The position numbers and the translations under genes are program-made. From positions 1-64,000 of the forward strand of contig JAFEDF010000232.1 in the NCBI GenBank assembly GCA_018241785.1: a DNA stretch of 64,000 nt, read 5' to 3'. Shown here one piece after another: positions 8,551 through 18,179 of the stretch (the first letter of the stretch is position 1; each line of letters starts with the position of its first letter). The notes under the pieces were generated by a model. The model had not been told where the DNA came from, made no database searches, and saw nothing but the letters and a program-made list of their open reading frames with translations. Source of the stretch: Pseudomonadota bacterium (GTDB taxonomy: Bacteria > Pseudomonadota > Gammaproteobacteria > Burkholderiales > Casimicrobiaceae).

Positions 8551-8608
8551 GTGCGGCTGCGCGGACGCTGACGTGCGGCTGCGCGGACGCTGACGTGCGG
8601 CCGCACAG
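8551..8608. repeat. 22-bp tandem duplication plus partial third copy
   Basis: The unit GTGCGGCTGCGCGGACGCTG+AC occurs perfectly at 8551-8572 and 8573-8594. A third partial start (GTGCGG) then runs into the short palindrome GTGCGGCCGCAC. It lies between palindrome B and the end of nlpD (stop at 8623). Such a repeat can change copy number between strains. Confidence 0.8.
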
Positions 8609-8622
8609 ATGTCGGAGCGAGA

Positions 8623-9837
8623 CTACGCCGGAGGCAGGAACTTCTCCGGATCCATCGGCTTGCCGTAGCGCCGGATCTCGAAGTGAAGCTTCACCTGGTC
8701 CGAATCGGTGTTGCCCATCTGCGCGATCTCCTGCCCGCGCGCAACCTGCTGGCCCTCCTTCACGAGGAGCGCGCTGTTGTGCGCATAGGCCGACAGATAC
8801 ATCGCGTTGTGCTTGATGATGATGAGCTTGCCGTACCCGCGCAAACCGGAGCCTGCATAAACGACCTTTCCTGCCGCGCTCGCGTACACCGGCTCGCCCA
8901 TCGCGCCGGCGATGTCGATGCCCTTGAGATTCGCCGAATCGGAGAACTGCGCGATCACCTTGCCCTTCGCGGGCCACACCCAGCCGAGCTGGTCGTCGGT
9001 GCCGGTCGCAGCACCCGCCGGCGCAGCCGCGGCGGCAGCAGCGGGCGCCGGTGCCGCTTCATTCGCGCCGCTTCCGGATGCGGTCGATGCGGGAGCCGGC
9101 GCCGCGGGCTGCGTCGCAGCTTGCGCGGGTGCCGGCACCGACGCCGCGGCGAGATTGAGTTCGCGTACCGCGCGATCGGAGTACGGCAGCTTGACCGCCT
9201 TGGGCTCGGTCTCGATCGCCCCACCTGTGGGCGCTGCCGCCGACACTCCCGGCGTGGGCTGCGAAGGTGCGCCGCCCGCCGGACTCGCGCCGCCCGCGGG
9301 CGAGGACGCTCCGGGGCTTGCGACCGTCGCGCCGGGTTGCGACGGCACCGTCGACGCGACGATCGGCGGCTCGGTTCGAAGCGGCGTCACGGTCACTCCG
9401 GGTCCGGGCTGCGCGGTCGCGACGCTTCCGGCTTCAGGCGCCGCGGCGAGCGCGGCCGTGCCGTTCGCCGCGGTGCCCGCCGCCGCCGCGGCCTGGCCGG
9501 GTGCGGCAAGCTGCAGCACTTCGCCGACGTAGATTCGATCGATGTTGACGATGTGGTTCCACGCCGCGAGCTCGCGGTAGTCGAGGCCGTTGTCGAGCGC
9601 GATCTGGTAGAGCGTGTCGCCGCGCTTCACCGTGTAGGTCGCCGCGCGCCCGCCTTCCTGCGAACTTGCGCGCGCGCCGCCCGGCTTGCGCGCGCCCGCA
9701 GCCTTCACGGCGGGACGCTCCTCCACCGGCGCCGGATTGGGCGTCGCACATCCGGCGACGATCGAAGCGGCCACGATCAAAAGCGCAGCCGAGCGCACGG
9801 CGCACACGAAGGCGCCGGCTGGAAGTCGCGGAATCAT
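8623..9837 (-). CDS. nlpD: NlpD-like lipoprotein, LysM plus degenerate LytM/M23 domain (murein hydrolase activator)
   Basis: The 404-residue protein starts at ATG 9837, 31 bases after pcm. A lipoprotein signal ends in the lipobox IVAGC (about residues 26-30). A LysM domain (YTVKRGDTLYQIA..LDYRELAAWN) binds peptidoglycan. A long Ala/Pro-rich linker then leads to a C-terminal M23/LytM domain from about 285. The metal ligands are degenerate: the usual HxGID is LKGID and the HLHFE motif is KLHFE. This is expected for NlpD, which activates amidase AmiC at division rather than cutting peptidoglycan itself. It ends the surE-pcm-nlpD run; the usual next gene, rpoS, is not here. Confidence 0.9.
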   Translation of the reverse strand: MIPRLPAGAFVCAVRSAALLIVAASIVAGCATPNPAPVEERPAVKAAGARKPGGARASSQEGGRAATYTVKRGDTLYQIALDNGLDYRELAAWNHIVNIDRIYVGEVLQLAAPGQAAAAAGTAANGTAALAAAPEAGSVATAQPGPGVTVTPLRTEPPIVASTVPSQPGATVASPGASSPAGGASPAGGAPSQPTPGVSAAAPTGGAIETEPKAVKLPYSDRAVRELNLAAASVPAPAQAATQPAAPAPASTASGSGANEAAPAPAAAAAAAPAGAATGTDDQLGWVWPAKGKVIAQFSDSANLKGIDIAGAMGEPVYASAAGKVVYAGSGLRGYGKLIIIKHNAMYLSAYAHNSALLVKEGQQVARGQEIAQMGNTDSDQVKLHFEIRRYGKPMDPEKFLPPA

Positions 9838-9868
9838 GGTTGAAGCGACTGATGCACGCGGCAAAGGT

Positions 9869-10585
9869 TCAGGCGAGACCCGCAAGGAGGGGCACGAAGC
9901 GAACGGCTTCGAACGTCTGCTCGCGCACGCCCGTCGGTCCGAGCTCGATCACCGTGAGGTGCTGCGTGCGGCGATCGTCGGCATCGCCCCCGGTGAGCGG
10001 CAGCACCATGCGCCCCCCCGGCTTCAGGCATTTCAGCAGCGGCGTCGGCACGTGTGCCGTGCCCGCCGTCACCACGATCGCATCGACCTCGAGCTTCTCG
10101 CCGAGATCGGCGCTGCCGTCGGCGTGAGCGAGGTGGACGTTCTTGATCTTCAGCGCCTGCAGGTGGCGCCGCGCCTTGTTGACCAGTGCGCCGATGCGCT
10201 CGACCGTGTAGACGGTGCCGGCGAGGTGCGCGAGCACGGCGGTCTGGTAGCCGCATCCGGTCCCGATCTCGAGCACGCTTTCGAGATCGCGGCCGTTTCG
10301 CGCGAGCTCGGTCATCCGCGCGACCACCCACGGCTGCGAGATCGTCTGCCCGTGCCCGATCGGAAGGGGCTCGTTGTCGTAGGCGCGGATCGCGAGCGCC
10401 TCCTCGACGAAGATGTGGCGCGGCACCGCGTTCATCGCCGCCAGCACGACCTCGTCGCGAATGCCGTCGGCGCGCAGGCGCTCGATCATCCGCGCGCGTG
10501 TCCGGTCGGACGTCATGCCGATGCCGCTCGTGCCGCTGCGATTGCCGGTCCCCGCCCCGCCCATTGCCAGCCCGTCCCCTCTCAT
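9869..10585 (-). CDS. pcm: Protein-L-isoaspartate O-methyltransferase
   Basis: The 238-residue enzyme repairs isoaspartyl residues in damaged proteins using S-adenosylmethionine. Motif I is [16 protein letters not shown]. The family signatures [23 protein letters not shown] and [13 protein letters not shown] are present, and the C-terminal PGGRMVLPL strand is clear. The ATG at 10585 overlaps the surE stop (ATGA), which explains the somewhat long Gly-rich N-terminus ([14 protein letters not shown]). An alternative start would be the internal Met in [13 protein letters not shown]. The coupling with surE is the widespread surE-pcm pair. Confidence 0.93.
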   Translation of the reverse strand: MRGDGLAMGGAGTGNRSGTSGIGMTSDRTRARMIERLRADGIRDEVVLAAMNAVPRHIFVEEALAIRAYDNEPLPIGHGQTISQPWVVARMTELARNGRDLESVLEIGTGCGYQTAVLAHLAGTVYTVERIGALVNKARRHLQALKIKNVHLAHADGSADLGEKLEVDAIVVTAGTAHVPTPLLKCLKPGGRMVLPLTGGDADDRRTQHLTVIELGPTGVREQTFEAVRFVPLLAGLA

Positions 10586-11331
10586 GCCCGACGCCGGTCG
10601 AGCCACGCCGCGACGCCCGCCATCTGGTCGCGATTCGTGAGATCGATCTGCAGAGGCGTCATCGAAACGTAGTTGTTGACGACCGCGTGGAAGTCGGTGC
10701 CCTCGGCGGAATCTGCAGCGGGGCCGGCGGCGCCGACCCAGTAGACGGTCTCGCCGCGCGGTGTCTGCATGCGCACGACGTCCTCGGCCTTGTGGCGCCG
10801 GCCGAGCCGCGTGATGCGGTATCCGTTCAGCATCGCCTGCGGCACGTCGGGAACGTTGACGTTGAGCAGCCACGGGCCGGCCGAGTGCTCCTGGTGCCGG
10901 TCGAGGATCTCGAGCGCGACCGCAGCCGCGGTCTCGAAGTGCGCGGCAGTCTTCGACGCGAGCGAGATCGCGACCGATGGGACGCCGAGCAGGTATCCCT
11001 CGGTCGCCGCGGCGACGGTCCCGGAGTAGATCGTGTCGTCGCCCATGTTGGCGCCGAGGTTGATGCCCGAGATCACCATGTCGGGAAGGTCGTCGAGCAG
11101 GCCGGTGACGGCGAGGTGAACGCAGTCGGTCGGCGTGCCGTTGACGAACAGGAAGCCGTTCGGCGCGCGCCGAACGGAGAGCGGCCGGTCGAGCGTCAGC
11201 GAGTTGGACGCTCCGCTGCGATCGCGCTCCGGCGCAACCACGGTGACCTCGGCCCGCGGCTTCAATGCCGCAGCGAGATGTTCGAGCCCGGGCGCGAAGT
11301 AGCCGTCGTCGTTGGAGAGGAGAATGCGCAT
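10582..11331 (-). CDS. surE: 5'/3'-nucleotidase SurE
   Basis: The 249-residue protein begins [15 protein letters not shown], the SurE metal site (the paired Asp residues of the NDDG motif). It continues with the family segments [32 protein letters not shown] and [23 protein letters not shown]. It dephosphorylates nucleoside monophosphates, and in some bacteria polyphosphate, in stationary phase. It is the first gene of the leftward surE-pcm-nlpD group and overlaps pcm by 4 bases. A 42-base gap separates it from the ppc stop upstream. Confidence 0.95.
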   Translation of the reverse strand: MRILLSNDDGYFAPGLEHLAAALKPRAEVTVVAPERDRSGASNSLTLDRPLSVRRAPNGFLFVNGTPTDCVHLAVTGLLDDLPDMVISGINLGANMGDDTIYSGTVAAATEGYLLGVPSVAISLASKTAAHFETAAAVALEILDRHQEHSAGPWLLNVNVPDVPQAMLNGYRITRLGRRHKAEDVVRMQTPRGETVYWVGAAGPAADSAEGTDFHAVVNNYVSMTPLQIDLTNRDQMAGVAAWLDRRRA

Positions 11332-11373
11332 CGTCCTGAAGCCGCGGCGCGGATTATACCGTGAGGACCCTGG

Positions 11374-14169
11374 TCAACCGCTGTTGCGCAGCCCGGCGGC
11401 GAGTCCGTTGATCGTGAGGTGGATCGCGCGCTGGGTGCGCACATCGGTGGCGCCCGCGCGATAGCGTCGCAGGAGCTCGACCTGCAGGTGATTGAGCGGG
11501 TCGAGATACGGAAAGCGGTTGCGGATGCTCCGCGCAAGGGTCGGGTTGTCCTCGAGCAGCGTCGCCTGCCCGACGATCGCCAGATAGTGGTGCAGCGTCC
11601 TCGCGTGCTCGGCCACGATGCGCGGGAAGATGCGCTCGCGCAGCGGGGAATCGGCAACGAGGTCGGCGTAGCGCGAGGCGATCGCGAGATCGGTCTTCGC
11701 GAGCACCATGCCCATGTTCGAGAGCATCGAGCGGAAGAACGGCCAGCGCCGGTGCATCTCGGCGAGAAGCTCGATGCGCCCCGAGTGCGCGCGCTGCCAC
11801 GCGTCGACGGCGGCGCCGAAGCCGTACCATCCCGGCAGCATCAGGCGGCACTGGCCCCAGCTGAACACCCACGGGATCGCGCGCAGGTCCTCGATGCGGT
11901 TCGAGGCCGTGCGCGACGCCGGGCGGCTGCCGAGATTGAGGAGCGCAATCTCGGCGATCGGCGTCGACGCCCTGAAGTAATCGACGAACCCCGGCGTGCC
12001 GTAGACGAGGTCGCGGTACGCTGCGTACGCGCCGGCCGAGAGTTGCTCCATCACGTCGTGGTAGGCGCCGGCCCGGTCGTCGAGGCGCTCGGTGTCGTGC
12101 AGCCCCGCCTCGAGCGCCGCGGCGACCAGCGACTCGAGGTTGCGCCGGCCGAGCGCGGGGTCGGAGTACTTGCTCGCGATGATCTCGCCCTGCTCGGTCA
12201 GGCGCAGCCCGCCCGCCACGCTGCCGGGAGCCTGCGCGAGGATCGCGTCGTGGCTCGGCCCGCCGCCGCGGCCGACGGTCCCGCCGCGTCCGTGGAAGAG
12301 GCGCAGCCGCACGCGCTCCGATGCGAAGGTCCCGACGAGTGCGCGCTCGGCGCGGTAGAGCGCCCAGTTGGACGTCACGTAGCCCCCGTCCTTGTTGCTG
12401 TCGGAGTATCCGAGCATCACCTCCTGCAGGCCGCCTGCGCTCGCGACGAGCGCGCGATACGCAGGCACGGCGAACGCGGAGCGCATGACGTCCGCGCTGC
12501 GGGCGAGGTCGTCGATCGTCTCGAAGAGCGGCACCACCTTCACCGGCGGCGCATCGGGTTGCACGAGCCCGACTTCCTTCAGCAGCACCGCGGCTTCGAG
12601 CATGTCGGAGACCGACTGGCACTTCGAGATCACGTACTGCGCGATCGCGTCCGGGCCGTAGCGTGCGCGAAACCCGGCTGCGGCCGCGAGGATCGCGAGC
12701 TCGCCCGCAGTGCGTTCCGTGTAGCGCGCCCACGGCGTGTGCAGCAGGCGAGGCGTTTCGAGCTCGCGCGCGAGCAGCGCGACGCGCGAGGCTTCGTCGA
12801 GCGCTGCGTAGTCGGAGACCTCCCCTGCCTTGGCGAGGAGCTCCGCGACGACCGTCTCGTGGACTTCGCTGTTCTGGCGCAGGTCGACCGTCGCAAGGTG
12901 GAAGCCGAACACGTCGATCGCGCGGCCCAGCGGGTCGAGCCGCTGCGCGGCGAGCACCGTCGCGCCGTGGCCGGTGAGCGACGCGGCGATGACGTCGAGG
13001 TCGGCGCGAAGCTCCTGCGGGGTCGCGTACGCGGCGGCCGCGACCTGCGGCGGGGGCTGCGCGTCGACGCCCGCCAGCTCGCGCGCGGTCGCGGCGAGCC
13101 TCGCGTAGATGCCGATCAGCGCCTGCCGGTAGGGCTCGTCGCTGCGGTGCGGATTGGTGTCGTGGGCGCCCGCGGCGAGCGCGAGCAAAGCCTCCGACGG
13201 ATGCACGAGCCGCGTCGACAGCGACAGCTCGCTGCCGAGCCGATGGATCTCGGCGAGGTAGTGCGTCATCGCGACGGCCGCCTGTTCACGCATCGCGTAG
13301 GCGAGCGTGTCGGCGTCGACGTGCGGATTGCCGTCGCGGTCGCCGCCGATCCACGAGCCCATGCGCAGGAACGCGGGGGCGCGCCAGCCTGCGCCCTCCC
13401 CGGCGCCGAGGAGGCGCTCGAGCGACATGTACAGGCGCGGCACCTCGGCGAGGAACGTATAGCGGTAATACGCGAGGCCGTTGTCGATCTCGTCGCGCAC
13501 GCGCAGGCGCGTCAGCCGCAGCATGGCGGTCTGCCACAGGCCGAGCACGAGCGCATCGAGCTGCGCGGCGGCCTCGGCCCGCTCGTCGGGCGTCGCATCG
13601 GCGCGATCACGCGAGGCGAGCAGGCGCGCGATCTCGCGCTCGGCGTCGAGAATGCTGCGGCGCTGGACCTCGGTCGGATGCGCAGTCAAGACCGGACTCA
13701 CCAGCGCGGCGTCGAACCAGCGCCGGATTGCGTCGTCCCCGATCCCCGCGTCGTTTAGCGCAGCGAGCGCCGAGGCGAGATCGCCCGCCCGCGCCGGCGA
13801 TCCGGCGATCGCGTGGATGCGCCGGCGCCGGTTCTGGTGGACGTCCTCGGCGAGGTTCGCGAGGTGCGAGAAGTAGCTGAACGCGCGCACGACGTCGAGC
13901 ACCGCGGCAATCGGCAGCGGATTGAGGAGCGCGACGAGCTCCGCGCGCGATGCGGCGGCGGCTTGCGCATCGCCGCCTTCGGCCTCGGCCCGGCGGAAAC
14001 GGATCGCGGTGCGGCGAATCGCCTCGATGCGCTCGAACGCCTCGCTTCCGGCATGCTCGCGCAGCACGTCGCCCAGCACGCGGCCGAGCAGCCGCGTGTC
14101 CTCGCGCAGCGGCAGATCCTTGTCGCCCGCGGCGTCAGGCTGGCCGGCGGCAACCGTTTCCGAAGTCAT
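11374..14169 (-). CDS. ppc: Phosphoenolpyruvate carboxylase
   Basis: The 931-residue enzyme carboxylates phosphoenolpyruvate to oxaloacetate, refilling the citric acid cycle. Seen in order are VLTAHPTEVQRRS (catalytic His), GSWIGGDRDGNPHV, GYSDSNKDGGY, the glycine-rich loop FHGRGGTVGRGGGPSH, and the C-terminal segment ending INGLAAGLRNSG, where the last residues contribute to catalysis. The length matches the bacterial family. The start is ATG 14169 (MTSETVAAGQ); an upstream in-frame ATG at 14229 would overlap the divergent pgi. ppc and pgi are divergent with only 80 bases between them. Confidence 0.96.
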   Translation of the reverse strand: MTSETVAAGQPDAAGDKDLPLREDTRLLGRVLGDVLREHAGSEAFERIEAIRRTAIRFRRAEAEGGDAQAAAASRAELVALLNPLPIAAVLDVVRAFSYFSHLANLAEDVHQNRRRRIHAIAGSPARAGDLASALAALNDAGIGDDAIRRWFDAALVSPVLTAHPTEVQRRSILDAEREIARLLASRDRADATPDERAEAAAQLDALVLGLWQTAMLRLTRLRVRDEIDNGLAYYRYTFLAEVPRLYMSLERLLGAGEGAGWRAPAFLRMGSWIGGDRDGNPHVDADTLAYAMREQAAVAMTHYLAEIHRLGSELSLSTRLVHPSEALLALAAGAHDTNPHRSDEPYRQALIGIYARLAATARELAGVDAQPPPQVAAAAYATPQELRADLDVIAASLTGHGATVLAAQRLDPLGRAIDVFGFHLATVDLRQNSEVHETVVAELLAKAGEVSDYAALDEASRVALLARELETPRLLHTPWARYTERTAGELAILAAAAGFRARYGPDAIAQYVISKCQSVSDMLEAAVLLKEVGLVQPDAPPVKVVPLFETIDDLARSADVMRSAFAVPAYRALVASAGGLQEVMLGYSDSNKDGGYVTSNWALYRAERALVGTFASERVRLRLFHGRGGTVGRGGGPSHDAILAQAPGSVAGGLRLTEQGEIIASKYSDPALGRRNLESLVAAALEAGLHDTERLDDRAGAYHDVMEQLSAGAYAAYRDLVYGTPGFVDYFRASTPIAEIALLNLGSRPASRTASNRIEDLRAIPWVFSWGQCRLMLPGWYGFGAAVDAWQRAHSGRIELLAEMHRRWPFFRSMLSNMGMVLAKTDLAIASRYADLVADSPLRERIFPRIVAEHARTLHHYLAIVGQATLLEDNPTLARSIRNRFPYLDPLNHLQVELLRRYRAGATDVRTQRAIHLTINGLAAGLRNSG

Positions 14170-14249
14170 TCTCGCAACCGCCCGAAGCCCTGGTGTGCCG
14201 TCGCGCACGCGCAGCGGCAATGCTAGCATTGCCTCCCGTCGAGCGCCCG

Positions 14250-15935
14250 ATGTCCGATTCCGACCTGCCTCACTGCGCTTCGCTGCACGAGCACGCGCGG
14301 CGATTGCGCGCGATGCCCCTGCTGCGCCTGTTCGAGGCGGATCCCGGCCGCGCGGCGACGCTCGCGTTCGAATGGGAGGACTGGTACGCCGACCTCTCGA
14401 AGCTCCGCCTCGATGCCGCTGCGCTCACGACCCTCGTCGATTGTGCGCACGCGCGCAATCTCGCGCACTGGATCGCGGCGCTCTTCGCCGGAGAAAAGAT
14501 CAACCAGTCGGAGCAGCGCGCCGCCCTGCACCCCGCGCTGCGTGCGCCGGCGAGCGAGTCGGTCGTCGTCGACGGCGTCGACGTGGTGGCACAGATCGCT
14601 GCGACGCGCGCCCGCATGGAGGCGCTCTGCCGCGACCTGCGCAGCGGCGCCCGGCGCGGGGCGAGCGGGCGAGCGCTGACGCAGATCGTCCACCTCGGCA
14701 TCGGCGGATCGCATCTCGGACCGCTGCTCGTCTGCGACGCTCTCGACGCCCTCGCAACGGCGGGCGGCGACGGAGCGCCGAACGTACCCTCGGTGCGCTT
14801 CGTCTCCAACGTCGACCCGGCGGAGCTCGCGCGCGCGGTCGCCGGAATCGATCCGGCCGAGACCCTCTTCGTCGTCGCGTCGAAGTCCTTCACGACCGTC
14901 GAGACGCTCGCCAACGCACATGCGGCGCGGGCATGGCTCGAGCGGGACCCGGCGATCATCGCAGGAGCCTCGAAGCACTTCATCGCCGTGACGGCCAGCG
15001 TGGCCGAGGCGAGACGCTTCGGCGTCGCCGACGACGCGATCCTGCCGATGCCCGAAGAGGTCGGCGGCCGCTACTCGCTGTGGTCGGCAGTGGGGATCAG
15101 TGCGGCGGCGAGGCTCGGCTGGCCTGCGTTCGCCAGGCTCCTCGACGGGGCGCACCGGATGGACGTCCACTTCCGGACGGCGCCGCTCGCCCGCAACCTT
15201 CCGGTGGTCCTCGCGCTCGCCGGGTGGTGGAACGCGCGCTGGCTCGGCCACGAGCAGCGCATCGTGGTGCCCTATGCGCGCGCGCTCGCCCATCTGCCGG
15301 CGTGGCTGCAGCAGCTCGAGCTCGAGAGCAACGGCAAGAGCGTCACGCGCGACGGGGCGGCCATCGACGGGCCGACAGCTCCAACGGTCTGGGGCGGTGC
15401 CGGCACCGACAGCCAGCACTCGTTCTTCCAGTGGCTGCACCAGGGCGGCCACGAGGTTCCGGTCGAATTCATCGTGCCGGTCGCGGCGGCCGGCGCCGGC
15501 GGCGCCCTCCTCGGCGACGCGGAGCGGCAGCGCATGCTCGTCGCCAACGCGCTTGCGCAGGCCGAAGCGCTGATGTGCGGGCGCGACGGCGAACCGCTGC
15601 GGCGCGAGCTCGCCAGCCAGGGCCTCGAAGGAACGCGCCTCGAAGCGGGGATCGCGGCTCGCCGCTGCCCCGGCAACCGCGCTTCGATGACGCTGCTGAT
15701 CCCGCGGCTCGACCCCCGCGCGCTGGGGGCACTCCTCGCGCTCTACGAACACCGCACGTTCGTCGAAGCGATCATGTACGGCGTCAACCCGTTCGACCAG
15801 TGGGGCGTCGAGATCGGCAAGGCCCTCGCGAAGCCGATCGAAGCGGCGCTCGCAGGTCGCGCCGCAGCGATCGACGGTACCGACGCCTCGACGCGCCGCC
15901 TCGTCGAGCGTGCACGCAGGCTCATGCACAGTTAG
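14250..15935 (+). CDS. pgi: Glucose-6-phosphate isomerase
   Basis: The 561-residue protein interconverts glucose 6-phosphate and fructose 6-phosphate. Family motifs include VHLGIGGSHLGP, FVVASKSFTTVETLANA, the signature GGRYSLWSAVGISAA, and ESNGKSVTRDG plus GTDSQHSFFQWLHQG, with the catalytic Glu-His-Lys region distributed as usual. The end shows the second signature as NPFDQWGVEIGKALA. The ATG at 14250 (MSDSDLPH) was chosen; ATG 14220 is also in frame. Its TAG stop shares bases with the TAA stop of the convergent mltB (15932-15935), leaving no space for a terminator. Confidence 0.96.
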   Translation: MSDSDLPHCASLHEHARRLRAMPLLRLFEADPGRAATLAFEWEDWYADLSKLRLDAAALTTLVDCAHARNLAHWIAALFAGEKINQSEQRAALHPALRAPASESVVVDGVDVVAQIAATRARMEALCRDLRSGARRGASGRALTQIVHLGIGGSHLGPLLVCDALDALATAGGDGAPNVPSVRFVSNVDPAELARAVAGIDPAETLFVVASKSFTTVETLANAHAARAWLERDPAIIAGASKHFIAVTASVAEARRFGVADDAILPMPEEVGGRYSLWSAVGISAAARLGWPAFARLLDGAHRMDVHFRTAPLARNLPVVLALAGWWNARWLGHEQRIVVPYARALAHLPAWLQQLELESNGKSVTRDGAAIDGPTAPTVWGGAGTDSQHSFFQWLHQGGHEVPVEFIVPVAAAGAGGALLGDAERQRMLVANALAQAEALMCGRDGEPLRRELASQGLEGTRLEAGIAARRCPGNRASMTLLIPRLDPRALGALLALYEHRTFVEAIMYGVNPFDQWGVEIGKALAKPIEAALAGRAAAIDGTDASTRRLVERARRLMHS

Positions 15936-17044
15936 CGCGGCAGCGCGTCCTGCGCGACGCGCAACTCCTCGGCGAGCTTCGTCACCGCGGCCGCGTAGAG
16001 GCGGCTGCGGTTGTAGCGCGTGATCGCGTAGAAGTTCGGGAACACGATCCACAGGCTTACGCGCTCGCCGGCGAGGGTTTGCCCGCCTGGATCATCCGCC
16101 GCCGGATCCTCCTCGAGCATCAGGAGGCCGACCGGCTGCGGCGCCATCGACGCCGGCGTCCGCTCGGCACCGACGCCGTCGGCGTTCCACGCCTCGAGCG
16201 GCCGCCGCTCGCTGATGCCGCCGTCGAGGCGCGCCATCGCGCCTGCCGCAGCCGCCCCGTCCAACACGGCGCGCGACCACACCGGCTGCCCGCGCAGCCA
16301 GTCGTGCCGCGCGAGGTAGTTCGCAACGCTGCCGATCGAGTCGGCGGCGCTGTTCCAGAGGTCGATGGTGCCGTCACCGTCGTAATCGAGCGCGTAGTGG
16401 CGTACGTTGCCCGGCATGAACTGGGGAAGCCCCATCGCGCCCGCGTACGATCCCAGCGGAGCGAGCGCCGGCAGGCCCTGCTCGCGAGCGAACAGCAGGA
16501 ATTCACGCAACTGGCCGCGAAAGTACGCGGCGCGGCGCGGATAGTCGAAGGCGAGCGTCGAGAGTGCGTCGAGGACGCGGTAGCCCCCGGTGTTGCGCCC
16601 CCAGTAGGTCTCGACGCCGAGGATGGCCACGACGATCTCGGCGGGCACTCCGAACTCGCGTTCGGCGCGGGCGAGCGTCGCCTCGTTCGCGCGCCAGAAT
16701 TCGATCCCGCTGCCGAGCCGGCCTGCGTTCAGGAAGCGCGGCGCGTATTCGTACCACTTCGGCGGCGCGACGAGCGGCCGATCCATCGCCTCGACGATCG
16801 AGGCGCGAAAGCGCGCATCGCGAAACGAGCGAACGAGCTTCGCCCGCGAGAAGCCGTCCGCGGCGACCAGCTCGTCGACGAAGCGCAGCACGTCGGGGCG
16901 GCCGCCGTAATGCCCGGGGCCCGCGGGGGCGCCTGCGTCGCGCGCACGCGCAATCGCCCCTCGCGGAAGCGACCACGATCCGCCGAGCGCCGCGAGCATC
17001 GCGAGCGATCGCGCAAGGAGGAGGCGGCGATTCGGCTCGGTCAC
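15932..17044 (-). CDS. mltB: Membrane-bound lytic murein transglycosylase B (MltB family)
   Basis: The 370-residue protein has an N-terminal export signal (RRLLLARSLAMLAALGGSW, about residues 6-24) without a lipobox cysteine, so it may be soluble in the periplasm. The MltB/SLT-like core shows the catalytic glutamate in AILGVETYWGRNTGGY, then SYAGAMGLPQFMP and a calcium-site-like DYDGDGTIDLW. It cleaves glycan strands to 1,6-anhydro-muropeptides. It converges on pgi with overlapping stops and diverges from pyrD. The product is near the expected length. Confidence 0.92.
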   Translation of the reverse strand: MTEPNRRLLLARSLAMLAALGGSWSLPRGAIARARDAGAPAGPGHYGGRPDVLRFVDELVAADGFSRAKLVRSFRDARFRASIVEAMDRPLVAPPKWYEYAPRFLNAGRLGSGIEFWRANEATLARAEREFGVPAEIVVAILGVETYWGRNTGGYRVLDALSTLAFDYPRRAAYFRGQLREFLLFAREQGLPALAPLGSYAGAMGLPQFMPGNVRHYALDYDGDGTIDLWNSAADSIGSVANYLARHDWLRGQPVWSRAVLDGAAAAGAMARLDGGISERRPLEAWNADGVGAERTPASMAPQPVGLLMLEEDPAADDPGGQTLAGERVSLWIVFPNFYAITRYNRSRLYAAAVTKLAEELRVAQDALPR

Positions 17045-17147
17045 GGTTTCGGCGGCCCGGCGGAGTCCGCCGGAGCCGTGCGGCCGATGGTATCATCGCG
17101 CGCCGCGCGAATCGCGTCGCGCGTCGCCCGAAGTATCCGCGCCACAC

Positions 17148-18176
17148 GTGTCGGTCCATCGCCTCTACCCGCTGTTCCGGCCGCTCCTCTTCGCTGCCGA
17201 CCCGGAGCTCGCGCACGACGTGGCGCTCGCGGGGCTCGACACGGCCGCCCGCCTCGGAGTCGCACGCCTCGCAGCGCCCAGGCTGCCCGAGGCGCCGATC
17301 GAAGTGATGGGCTTGCGCTTTCCCAACCGTGTCGGCCTCGCCGCCGGACTCGACAAGAACGCCGCGCACCTCGACGGACTCGCGACGCTCGGCTTCGGCT
17401 TCCTCGAAGCCGGAACGGTGACGCCGCGTGCGCAGCCCGGCAACGCGCGACCACGCCTCTTCCGGCTCGTCGAGGCACAGGCGCTGGTGAACCGCCTAGG
17501 CTTCAACAACGACGGCGTCGACGCCTTCGTCGCGAACGTCCGGCGCACGTCGTGGCACGGCGTGCTCGGCATCAACATCGGCCGCAACTTCGACACGCCG
17601 AACGAGCGCGCTGCCGACGACTACGTCACCTGCCTGCGTGCGGTCGCGCAAAGCGCCTCGTACGTCACGATCAACGTGTCTTCGCCGAACACGCGCGGAC
17701 TGCGCGAGCTGCAGGCCGAGGAGGCGCTCGCCGCGCTGCTGGCGCGCGTCACGGCCGAGCGCGACCGGCTCGCCGACCGGCTCGGCAGGCACATCCCCCT
17801 CGCGCTCAAGGTCGCCCCCGACCTCGACGACGACGCGCTGCGCGCGATCGCCGCGCTCGTCGTCCACACGCGCGTCGACGCGGTGATCGCCACCAACACG
17901 ACGATCGCCCGTGACGGCGTCGAAGGCGTTCGCCACGCGTCGGAAACGGGAGGATTGTCGGGGGCCCCGCTTCGGGCACGCGCGCTCGCGGTTCTCTCGG
18001 TGCTCGCGAAGGCGCTCGACGGCGCAGTCCCGATCATCGGGGTCGGCGGCATCCTGTCGGGCGCCGACGCGCGCGACCGCATCGCCGCCGGCGCAACGCT
18101 GATCCAGCTCTACACCGGCCTCATCTACCGCGGCCCCGAACTCGTCGCCGAGTGCGTCCGCGCAACGGCCGGCTGA
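17148..18176 (+). CDS. pyrD: Quinone-dependent dihydroorotate dehydrogenase (class 2)
   Basis: The 342-residue flavoenzyme oxidises dihydroorotate to orotate in pyrimidine synthesis and passes electrons to membrane quinones. The class 2 N-terminal helix region (YPLFRPLLFAADPELAHD) precedes GLAAGLDKN, the catalytic-serine signature INVSSPNTRGLRELQ, and the FMN-phosphate motifs GVGGILSG and GATLIQLYTGLIY. GTG at 17148 is the start. Upstream (17057-17073) is a perfect 17-base palindrome. The stop lies only 3 bases from the convergent livF stop. Confidence 0.95.
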   Translation: MSVHRLYPLFRPLLFAADPELAHDVALAGLDTAARLGVARLAAPRLPEAPIEVMGLRFPNRVGLAAGLDKNAAHLDGLATLGFGFLEAGTVTPRAQPGNARPRLFRLVEAQALVNRLGFNNDGVDAFVANVRRTSWHGVLGINIGRNFDTPNERAADDYVTCLRAVAQSASYVTINVSSPNTRGLRELQAEEALAALLARVTAERDRLADRLGRHIPLALKVAPDLDDDALRAIAALVVHTRVDAVIATNTTIARDGVEGVRHASETGGLSGAPLRARALAVLSVLAKALDGAVPIIGVGGILSGADARDRIAAGATLIQLYTGLIYRGPELVAECVRATAG

Positions 18177-18179
18177 CGG

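Noticed and set aside
8040-8622. Possible hidden gene or CRISPR-like array in the tgpA-nlpD gap
   Set aside because: Repeats are inverted, unequal and not evenly spaced, and frames show no coding pattern, so neither a gene nor a CRISPR array is supported.
11419-13758. 779-codon frame opposite ppc
   Set aside because: It is fully antisense to the motif-rich ppc gene. Long antisense frames are expected at this GC content.
13922-17914. 1330-codon rightward frame across pgi, mltB and pyrD
   Set aside because: It covers three recognised genes in other frames or strands and has no recognisable domain.
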